A model generated the notes under the pieces. It was not told where the DNA came from, made no database searches, and saw nothing but the letters and a program-made list of their open reading frames with translations. Shown here piece by piece: positions 23,457-33,281 of a DNA stretch of 64,000 bases (its first letter is position 1; the number at the start of each line of letters is the position of its first letter). Both the position numbers and the translations under genes were made by a program. The stretch spans positions 33,052,446 through 33,116,445 of the forward strand of contig CM019824.1 of assembly GCA_009763385.1 (NCBI GenBank), written 5' to 3'. Source of the DNA: Coix lacryma-jobi var. lacryma-jobi (taxonomy: Eukaryota > Streptophyta > Magnoliopsida > Poales > Poaceae).

Positions 23457-25564
23457 TGAAAGCCCTAGTTTGGTTTTGGTTAATTGATGAAACCCATTTG
23501 ATCTAATCCTATTGCTAAGCATGTGTGTAGCTTATAAGAAAGGATTATGACCAAGCCAAGTGGTGGAGCTAGCAAGGTGGCAACCATGGAGGATGATGTT
23601 GGCCACAAGCACTCAAAAGATCAAGTGCTCTACCATTGGTGAAATGAATTAGAGAAGTGATGGAGCAAAGAGGCCCGAAGGCAAAGGTATAACCTATAGG
23701 GCTCTTTGTTTTTGTGATCAAGACACTTAGCGAGTGTGATCACATTTAGGATAGATAGCCGTACTATTAAGAGGAGATTATTCATGGCTTATGCGGTGTT
23801 CAAGTGCCACTAGGTGTTCTCTAACATATCGATGCTATAGACCTAGTGAGTGACTAACTAAACCCTTGGTAAATGCTTTGAAAAATACTAATACACGTGC
23901 ACAAGTGGTGAAACACTTTGGTGTTGGCACATGAAAGCAAGGGTAAAAGTTAGAGATGAAAAACTGTCATGTTAGGGGCATCGGACGCTGGCGTCGCTGG
24001 CATCGGACGCTGGCGTCGCTGGCATCGGACGCTGGCCGAGCGTCCGATGGCAAACCCTAACTGCTATCAGAAGTCGAGCTAGCATCGGACGCTGGCAACG
24101 GACGCAGGCGAAACACTGTTGCAGAGTCCGATGGCTATGACGTGGCGCGAGCGTATTTTTCCAGGGAGCATCGGACGCATCCGATGCGTTTTGGCCCTCT
24201 CTAGAACCTCTCTGCATGGTCATCGGACGCTGGGGTTGAGCGTCCGATGTGAAGGTGCCGGTGCATCCGATGTAGCGCTGAGATGAGTAGAAATTGAGCA
24301 GAGGCATCGGAGCGTCCGATGCTAGGCATCGGCGCGTCCGATGCCACTTTAACCAGCGCAGGAAAGGATATGACCGTTGGGATCTAACAGGCTGAATTCA
24401 TTCCAGGGGGACACGTGGCTTCATCTGAAGCATCGGACGCTGGGGCAGCATCCGATGGTAGTGCATCGGCGCGTCCGATGACCCCGTCTTGAGCCCAACG
24501 GCTAGGCCGACTTGTGTGGCCTATTTAAGGGGCTTGGCTGGCTTGCTAGGTTTCTCTCTTGCACATTTTGATTCCTAAGCATTCTAGTGAGCATTGGCAA
24601 GCCTCCCAACTCATCTCCCAAGTTGATTCGATTAAACCAAGTGAGATTGAGTGATCTAGTGCGTGATTTGAAAAAGTTCAATCTAGTGGCACTAGTTCTT
24701 CGCATCGGCTTTGAGTTTTCTTGTTACTCTTGGCATTTGCCGGTGCCTAGACGGCTTGGAGGCGTTGAGGTGGTTGTTGGCAAGATTGGTGATTGTTCTT
24801 GGCCACCACCGATCGAGATTGTGAGAGGTTTTGGAGCCTCACCTCGCCGGAGCGGCAAGAGGCATCCTTAGTGGATTGCTCGTGTCATTGAACTACCTCA
24901 CTAGTGGTAGATTCTTGTGGCGCTCTTTGTGAGCTTGGCTTTGCGCCGATTAGCCATCGAGTCACCTAGTGTTGGTCGACACAACGGGGAGTAGCGTGCC
25001 GGCAAGCACGTGAACCTCGGGATAAATCTTTGTCTCCCGAGTGCATATTGTGATTGTGTCCCCTTCTTGGTGATTGGTCTCCGTCTACACATTCTTGGTG
25101 ATTGGCTTCACAAGTGGATTTCACTGGTGATTGGCTCTCTACGAGGCGACCCCAAAGGCGCGGTGAAATTCCCTCTATCTAGCTTATTTACTTTGTGTAT
25201 TCACTTTGAGCTACTTCATTTGTGTAGATATCTTCTCTTGTTGAATATCTTTTGTCATATACCTTGTGTAGCTAGTTGTGAGTAGCTTGCTTGGTTTGTC
25301 TTTTACACACACTTGTCTCATATACATTTTTGTATATCATACTTGTGCTAGAGCTGTATCGTTTTATTCAGCATTTGCTATTAGCTCTAGTTGATTGTGT
25401 GATATAAAAATATTAGGTAGAATTGTTGGATAGGTGGCTTGCAACACACTATTAGGCTAGCGCAAAAAGCTCCACCATTTGTTATACTAATAGTGTTTGC
25501 CTAAGAGATTTTGTAGATTTTTAATTAGGCTATTCACCCCCCTCTAGCCAATTTGGACCTTTCA
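23457..25564 (+). repeat. 3' LTR of the truncated Sirevirus (2108 bp)
   Basis: Bounded by TGAAAG and CTTTCA. The middle (23970-24485) holds a dense cluster of CATCGGACGC / GCGTCCGATG words in both orientations. The LTR end meets Tekay LTR at 25565 (CACGC would be the right target copy). Confidence 0.85.
23970..24485. repeat. Palindromic CATCGGACGC/GCGTCCGATG motif cluster in Sirevirus LTR
   Basis: At least ten copies of CATCGGACG or its complement, some fused into near-perfect palindromes (CATCGGCGCGTCCGATG near 24328 and 24464). Sirevirus LTRs are known to carry family-specific palindrome clusters; the role is thought to be regulatory. Confidence 0.75.
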
Positions 25565-26377
25565 CACGCGCGCACGACCCAGCCAGCCACACTCTCCCCT
25601 CCCTCCTTTCTACCACCGACAAGTGGGACCCCATCGCCAGCTCCATCTTCCCCAGTGAGACGTGACAAGACGGGCAGGAGATGACCCCGCCGCGGACCCG
25701 TCGTCGCTAAGGGAGACGACCTTCGCGAAGCCTCGGACGAGCTATCTTGTCGAGCACCCGGCCACCGCCTTCCTGTGGAGTACGACCGTGGACCGGAGAC
25801 AGGGAAGACAGAGAGAGGGAGAGCGGCGCCGCCGTGTAATCTCATCGTCGGCATTAATGCCATGACAAGACAAAATAAGGAACCGCCTTACTGGGTAAAA
25901 GACCGAGCGAGCAGGGTGGAGCACGAGTGGCAGAGAACCCTCCAGACGCTCGGAAACACGTTGGCGACGCGGAGGAGAAAATATCTCCGAACCGCCATGG
26001 CCGCCACCGCCATTGTCGGCCTATAAAAGGCACATCGCACCAAATTGGCACCACCACGAGCTCCGCAGAGCACTCCTCTACCACATCACCACACCCAATT
26101 CACCTCTACCACCTCCCTTTCCCCTAATTCCATGTTTCACCCAACTCGGAGCCACACCATCGCCGGGGAACTCGGGCTCGATTGAGGACAAAGAGGAGCT
26201 CGGACAACCGAATTGGTGCAAGGGTAAGCTTCACCGATCCACCACCTTCCTTTTCCCCTTCCTGCCTTTACCTCTACCAGCCAACAGCAGCCGGTCACCG
26301 AGAGCGCTGATAACCGAGCCGCCATGAACGCCGATGTGCGCGTAAGTGAGCTCGGCTGAGGTAACTAGCGTTCCCAA
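25565..26377 (+). repeat. Tekay-like 3' LTR, piece 1
   Basis: Corresponds to 11445 up to about 12255 of the 5' LTR, including the TATA box. The first 354 bp of the LTR are missing on the left. The right end is the CCCAA target duplication of the minus-strand Sirevirus. Confidence 0.9.
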
Positions 26378-26802
26378 TGAAGGACCGAGAAAGCACAACC
26401 AAGGCGACCAGAGGGGGGGGGGTGAATGGGAGTCAATCAAATTTCTCTCGAAACTTTGGCCAAGTGTCCCAAAATCAACCCCGAGAAGCGGTGACCGAAA
26501 CCGTGATGCTCACGACCCTTGGAAGAGGGTGGATGATCCCTAAGATCACAACGGAGCACCACCAAGAAGAAGCAAACCAAACTCCAAAAGTTCCGGTTCG
26601 AACACAACCCCAAAAACCAAGTCCCGAACGTAGATAGACGGCTACGTCGAGAAGTCCCCAAATACCGATACTAACAAGTAGCAAAGATATCAAGAGAGGT
26701 TCCTTGGTCAACTACAGGGCCAAACGAGAAGTCCGGAAACCAAGCCAACAAGCCGGGAGGGCAAACGCACTAAACCGGAAGACTCAGGCAATTCCCGGAC
26801 TG

Positions 26803-27060
26803 TCCGGCCCTGGGGTCCCGGACTGTCCGCGGTAGGGGCGGACTGTCCGCCAAGAAGTCCCGGACTGTCCGCCGGCAGAAACACCAAAACAACAAGGTTG
26901 CTGAACCCTTGCTGGACAGGTCCCGGACTGTCCGCCAAACACAACGGCGGACTGTCCACAGGTCAATGAACACTGACCCGACCGAGGAACTCAGCCACTG
27001 AACAGGCTGCTCCCCCGATGCCCGGACTGTCCGCCGGTCAAAACCGCGGACTGTCCGCGA
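26803..27060. repeat. CGGACTGTCCG palindrome cluster in Sirevirus LTR (left copy; second copy 36455-36712)
   Basis: About ten copies of GGACTGTCC, often as CCGGACTGTCCG, are packed into 260 bp. Each word is an odd-length palindrome. The same cluster occurs in the right LTR with a few point differences. It matches the known Sirevirus LTR palindrome habit but differs in sequence from the cluster at 23970-24485. Confidence 0.85.
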
Positions 27061-27827
27061 CCTTGCAGAGAGGGCGATTTTGATCGCCTTCTCTCCAAAT
27101 CTCTCCAAATCCGATCCAACTCAAAATCCCAAGTTCCCAAACTTGGAGAAGATGATCACGGGGTAGTTAGGAGACTATCCCCAAGAAATCATCTGCTCAA
27201 ATCAACCAAATCACCGGGAAATCAAAAGGGAAGGTGGATGAGCGGAAAAAGCGCCACGAAAACGAAATCATCCTGATCTATTCGATCATGAGGAGTTAGA
27301 TGAATTCCTTTGGTCGAAATGACCTCCTCAATGATACGAACAAAATGATTCAAACGGATTTCGCAAAGACGCACTAGATAGGGAAATCGAGTGACGGGAA
27401 AATCGTGAGGAAACGAAGAACGCGAAGAACACGAATCAAAACACGAATCAAGTCATCGATCTGCACTGCAAAGGTGAGGATACGGCCTCACTTCCTCAAA
27501 TCAACAGTACACAGAGGCAAGTCTCTCTGCGGATCCCAGCTAGCTATAGCAGGGGATGGGAGAGCAGGAAACCCTAAATGCGAAAGAGCAAATGACTGAG
27601 ATAAATAGGAGGAGGGTGTCTCCCGACTACTTATCCTAATTCTAGCCTAAGTCTAATTCCTACTCTACCCCTCTCTAATCTAATTACAGAGCGAACCAGC
27701 TAAACCCTAGGGTTATTCTGGACCAACTCGGTGGTAGGTGTATCCGACGGCCACGCCCGCACAACTCGTCCGCGTTGCCTCCACACAACCTTCCGATTGC
27801 CGCCACGTGCCGCCCTCGCTCTGCACC

Positions 27828-28051
27828 CCCGGTTTTGTGGCCCAAACCGGGAAACCAGCCTTTTCCAGCTATCCCCCGGTTTTGAGGCCCAAACCGGGAA
27901 ACCAGCCCACCAGCATCTGAGTTTTGAGGCCAAACTCAGCAAACCCTCAGAGCCTAGGTTTTGAGGCCCAAACCTGGAAACCGTCCTCAGCCCGAGTTTT
28001 GTGGCCAAACTCGGAAACCCTCAGCACCCAGGTTTTGAGGCCCAAACCTGG
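27828..28051. repeat. Array of six inverted-repeat units with covarying arms (left LTR; second copy 37480-37703)
   Basis: Units at 27828-27851, 27875-27898, 27917-27939, 27953-27977, 27992-28014 and 28028-28051 share a core GTTTTG(A/T)GGCC(C)AAAC. The arms outside the core change together: CCCG/CGGG twice, CTGA/TCAG, CCTAG/CCTGG (CCCAG in the right LTR), CCGA/TCGG and CCAG/CTGG. Each could form a hairpin in RNA or single-stranded DNA. The paired changes suggest that pairing, not sequence, is kept. Confidence 0.8.
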
Positions 28052-28494
28052 AAACGGTCCACCGATGGTTTTTCCCTGGCTCTACAACCAAACCGAAGCC
28101 GTAGAGGGGATGCACCACCCGTGCACCCCGTCCACCGACACGTGTCCTCAGGTCCTCGACCCGAGCAACACCGTGCCCCGCAAGTCTTCGCTTGTCGCTG
28201 TCCCAGGCTGTCAGCCACCACAGCTGATCCTCAGGCACTCTGGTCCCTCAGTCCAAGCCTCACGTCCGCCCTTCACCGCTCGATCCATCGGCATGGCACG
28301 TCCGCCGCACGGCACGCCCATCCTTCATCGCACCCGGTCCGTCAGCACGGCACGTCTCAACTTGACCTTCACCTTGCCCTCGATCACTGCATCCGTGCTC
28401 GACACCTGCACAACACAAGCCAAAGAACATGCGCATCATACCAGTTGACAATCACTCATCACTCAGAGACCCGACATACACCCATGTATCCGCA

Positions 28495-30070
28495 ATCTCC
28501 CTCTTGATGAGTGCATTGTCAACTACCAACACAAATCATAGTAGAAAGAAAAGGAGGAAGGAGAAGAGAGAACTCGACCAAATGACCCAAAAGCATGGCA
28601 AAGCCGAAGAAGGTCAAGTGGAAAGAGCAAGACAACTTGGTCCCCAAAGACATGGGCAACGACTCAACGCGACGAAGCAAAGCAAAGCTAGCCCTCAAGA
28701 AGAGGTAGAACAGGCTCAACACCGCTAGCAAAAGCCAATCGAAAATATCGAAGCAAAATGCTAGTCCCTCAAGATAGAGGCACATGCTCAACACAACTAG
28801 CAAAGAAAGCTCGATACCAAATCCTTTCGGCCAAACATGCTCCGAACCAATTGGAATGACTTCAAAACAAAAGAGAACCAATCGAGATCGAAAAGCCCTG
28901 AAAATGTTTGCTAGTTCCTCAAGACAGAGGCAAGGCTCAACACAACTAGCAAACTCCCCCTCGACAAGTGCAAGCAACTAGGAAAACTCCCCTTAGTTGA
29001 ACGTCCAGGAGTATATGATTTGCAATTTCTCCCCCTTAGTTGAAAATGCACTAATCAAGAAAAAAGGCATCAAGGCAAGAAACTCCCCCTTCCAACATGC
29101 ATATGAAGTCAGAAATGCAAGTTAGCAGCTTCAGGCATATAGTCAAAAGAGTGCAAAGATGCTCTAAACAGTATAGCTCTAATGACAAAACTAAGCACTC
29201 AAATAGCAAAGGCTCAAACTGATCACCAGATATGAAATATGAACATATGAGCAGAAAATGAGCAGTTTTGAGTTAAAAGGTATTCACCATCAAAATAGCA
29301 CTAGCAATGTATAGACAGGAATCCAAACAAGTGCTAAACATGTATACAGGGTGAACTACCCCTAGCAAAGTTCAATCATCATGCATAGGAATGAAGCATA
29401 TACTTGTGATTTCAGTTTTATATCGGAGTTGCAGCGGTGAAAATTCACAAGTTCAATTATTTGCATGTGATTGCGAGAGGTTGAAAGCTTGTCTTTGCCT
29501 AACTTTTCAACCGAGCGAAGCCTATGCTGAAGCAATCAGAAGCTTAAAGCTGCGGTTTCGGTCATACACTACACGACTCAAGTTTAACTCAAAGTGTAAT
29601 GAGAAACTGTCTCGATACCGTGATGTGTTGACAAGCAATCTCATCTCGATCTTTTCAATTCACTAAAACTTGGTTCAAATTTTAAACATGATATGAACAG
29701 ACCAAGCAAGTGAATGACTCAGAACTAGAGACATAGCAACCTAGCATATATGAAAAGCATGAATGAACTCAACACATCCTACACATGCTAGTTGCATATC
29801 TCAATGGTGAACATTTTCAGATTGTATTTACATTAAGCAAAGTCACCATTTTAAAATAGCTCAGCTCACAACATGTACTAGTGATCAGAAAGAGCATAAG
29901 CTACAAGCATCAACATAAGCATCGAAGCATACTACATAGAGCATAGTTACATTCTAGTGATTATAAACGTGAAGCTCAGAATGTGAATGCGTATGCTAAA
30001 ATGCAAAAGAGAAGAAAGATAAACGAAAAAGAGTCAGTCTGCTATACAAGATCCAAAATGTTTCCCCCAT
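28495..30070 (-). other. Sirevirus 3' untranslated region with multiple polypurine tracts
   Basis: On the minus strand, purine tracts of the GGGGGAG type appear near 28954, 28988, 29030 and 29085, besides the one abutting the LTR (28495-28506). No env-like frame is convincing; a 152-codon frame at 28519-28977 is hydrophobic but looks like a chance frame opposite simple charged sequence. Confidence 0.7.
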
Positions 30071-33000
30071 CTAAAAGGGGAAACACACACCAAGCTCACC
30101 CCTCAACCGATTAAAGGTTGATTCGTCTAAAGGCTTGGTGAAAATATCAGCCAGTTGATGATGAGTATCGACATGGCGAAGGTCGATATCACCCTTCTCC
30201 TGGTGGTCTCGCACTCTCGCAAGAAATGAAAGCGCACATCAATGTGTTTAGTCTTCGAGTGAAGCACGGGGTTCTTAGCAACGCTAATAGCACTCGTGTT
30301 GTCACAAAGCAAAGGAACATGAGTAAAACTCAGACCAAAATCACGCAAAGTGGCCATCATCCAAAGCAACTGGGAACAGCAGCTAGCCACAGCAACATAT
30401 TCAGCCTCTGTAGTGGACTGAGCGACACTAGACTGCTTGCGAGAAGACCACGAAACAAGAGAAGAACCAATAAACTGGCAAGTCCCAGAAGTGGACTTGC
30501 GCTCAATACGGCAACCAGCAAAATTGGCATCCAAATAACCGCAAAGGGAGAGGGTGGAGGAAGCAGAATACCAAATCCCGAGCTCAGGTGTGAAACGAAG
30601 GTACCTGAAAATCCGCTTCACCGCCTGACGGTGAGAAGTGCGCGGCGACGCCTGAAAGCGCGCACACAGACACACCGTGAACTGAATGTCTGGGCGTGTC
30701 GCCGTCAGATAGAGGAGCGACCCGATCATGCTTCGGTACTCCTTCTGGTCCACTGCTTCTCCATCCACATCCGCATCCAGGGCAGTCGTCGTCGACATGG
30801 GTGTTGGAAGAGGCTTGGCCTCACCCATATCGAACCGCTTCAGCAAGTCCTTGGTGTACTTGCCCTGGTGCACAAACGTCCCCTCTCGGGATTGCTTGAT
30901 TTGCAACCCGAGAAAGAAGGTCAGCTCGCCCATCATGCTCATCTCGAACTCCCTGCTCATAGTATCTGCAAACTTGGCAACCAAAGCGTGAGAAGAACCA
31001 CCGAAAATGATATCATCCACGTAAATCTAGACCAAGAGAGTGTCTTTGCCTTGCTTGAGGAGAAAGAGCGTTTTATCTACACATCCCATTTTAAAACCCT
31101 TAGCAAGCAAAAAGGTTTTCAATCTATCATACCAGGCTCTAGGGGCTTGTTTCAAACCATATAAAGCTTTATGAAGTTTAAAAACATGGTTTGGAAACTT
31201 GGGATTTTCAAAACCGGGGGGTTGCTCAACATATACTTCCTCTTCTATGTAGCCGTTTAAGAAGGCACTCTTGACATCCATTTGAAAGAGTTTAAAACCT
31301 TTGGATGCAGCAAAAGCCAAGAGTATCCTAATAGCCTCCAAACGAGCTACAGGAGCAAAAGTCTCCTCAAAATCTATCCCCTCCTTCTGACTATAACCCT
31401 TGGCCACAAGACGCGCTTTGTTCCTCACAATGTGGCCATCCTCTCCTTGTTTATTTTTGAAAACCCATTTTGTCCCAATAGGATTACAGTTAGGAGGAGG
31501 AGGAACTAGAACCCAAACCCGATTTCTCTCAAAGTTTTCTAACTCCTCATGCATGGCATTGACCCAATCCGGATCCGTCAAGGCGTGTCCAACATCTCGG
31601 GGCTCAAAATTAGCAACAAAAGCAGAATGAGCGAAGTGAGAGATGTGCTGTGACCTGGACCGAGTAACCCGTTCGTCGATGCTGCCGATCATCTGCTGAG
31701 GCGGGTGCTGGCGCTGGATGTGTCGTGGCGCCTCCCGAGCTGAAGTAGCCTCCCCCTCAACAGCAGCTGGTGCCTCCCCGGGTACAAAAGGTACCGCTCG
31801 GGGTGGCGGATCCCACGGCCCCTAGGAAGAAGAGGTGTCGGGGCCGTGAGTCGTCGTCGAGGCCGCTCTTTGCGGCACGGCAGGTGGAGGGGGTGCTGGA
31901 TCATCTATACCTTCAGCACCCTCTTCCTCGTCATCGAAAAGAGGCTCCCTAACCTCATGATCACCTGCACGCTCAAAACGAGAAGAAGGACATACAAGAG
32001 TCTCGTCGAAGGTGACATCTGATGTCTCCATGACTCGGTTAGTGTCAAGGTTAAGTACACGATAAGCTCGAGTGTGAGTGCCATAACCCAAAAACACACC
32101 GTCCGAAGAACGAGACTCAAACTTGTCCAGGTTGCCCTTTTTCAAAATAAAACAGTGGCAACCGAAGACTCTAAAATAACTCACCTTGGGCAGGCGACCA
32201 ATATGCAACTCATAAGAGGTCTTCTTCAAAAAGGCTCTCAGAAAAATGCGATTTGAAATGTAGCATGCAGTGTTCATTGCTTCGGCCCAATAGCGCCTAG
32301 GAGTCCTATGCTCATCGAGCATCGTCCTGGCCATCTCAACAAGGGTCCGATTCTTCCTCTCTACAACACCATTTTGGGGCGGTGTGTAGGGGGAAGAAAA
32401 CTGATGCTCCAAACCAAGGCGGTTACAAAACTTCTCAAAATCCGAATTTTTAAACTCGGAACCATTATCACTTCTAATAGCTCGCATCGAGTTCAAAGGG
32501 AACTCGTTCTAAAGACGCAAAATCAGATTGCGAGCAAAGGAGAAAGTCTCGGTCTTCTCAGCTAGAAAGAAGACCCACGAATACCTCGAAAAGTCATCAA
32601 CAACAACTAAAACATACCACTTGCCACCAACCGAGCTCACCCGAGCAGGACCAACAAGGTCCATATGTAAAAGCTCTCCAGGGTGCGAGGTCATGACCTT
32701 AGTCACTGGATGGTGGGGAGCGGCAACCATCTTTCCATGTCTACAAGAATGACAGACTAGATCCTTCTCCATCGAAAGCTTGGGCAATCCTCGGATTAGG
32801 CCAAGTGAGTTAAGTCTTGCAAGCAAGTCGAAGCTTAAATGACCGAGCCTCCTATGCCACTTCCAAAGATCAGAGGAGGAAGGACTAGCCAAAAGACAGC
32901 GGGAAATGCCAAACGACTCTGAGAAATTCGCACGAAAGACTTTCCCAAAGGGCGAAATCAAACATACAAGATTGCCCTGAGGGTCCAAAATACGACTGAG

Positions 33001-33267
33001 GTTCGGTTTAAAACGAATCTCATAGTCGTCGTCAAAAAGTTGCGAAACAGAAAAAAGGTTAAAATGCAAGTTAGAAACAAGAGCAACATCGCGCAACACA
33101 AAGTGCTCATTAACCCGCACCGACCCGCGAGACAAAACCTTACCTTTACTATTGTCGCCGAAGGTAATGTACTCCTTTCCAGCAACAGGGCTAAGGCTGG
33201 AGAACCACTTGGCGTTTCCGGTCATGTGCCTCGAACAACCGGAATCCACCAACCAAATGTCCTCCAA
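30071..33267 (-). pseudogene. Sirevirus pol: protease, integrase, RT, RNase H, broken
   Basis: In reading order: protease DSGCSRHM at the start; integrase HHCC zinc finger and DDE core (SDNGSEFKN, YTPPQNGVVERKN); reverse transcriptase with YVDD near 31010-31025; RNase H ending in a QLADIFTKPLDE-type tail. Breaks are in-frame stops near 32510 (TAG), 31821 (TAG) and 31027 (TAG), and a one-base frameshift near 30215 just before the tail, whose true stop is at 30071-30073. The frame differs from gag. Not functional as it stands. Confidence 0.9.
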
Positions 33268-33281
33268 CCGTCTTACCTACA

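Larger units (their letters stand above)
22031..25564 (+). mobile_element. 3' end of a Sirevirus (Copia) element: RNase H, multiple purine tracts, 3' LTR
   Basis: Starts mid-RNase H directly after Athila gag and ends with a 2.1-kb LTR joined to Tekay LTR sequence at 25565. The 5' LTR, gag and most of pol are missing. Purine tracts AAAGGGGGAG (22853), AGGGGGAG (22952) and AAAAAGGGGGAGAT (23443-23456) before the LTR fit the multiple-PPT habit of Sireviruses. Confidence 0.85.
26378..28494 (-). repeat. 3' LTR of the minus-strand Sirevirus
   Basis: 2117 bp, TG..CA. Contains the GGACTGTCC cluster (26803-27060) and the six-hairpin array (27828-28051). Compared with 36033-38146 it has scattered transitions and a 2-bp G-run difference. 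Confidence 0.95.

Noticed and set aside
28519..28977. 152-codon hydrophobic minus-strand frame as an envelope-like gene of the Sirevirus
   Set aside because: No start context, signal or cysteine pattern; opposite strand is simple charged sequence, so hydrophobicity is a by-product.
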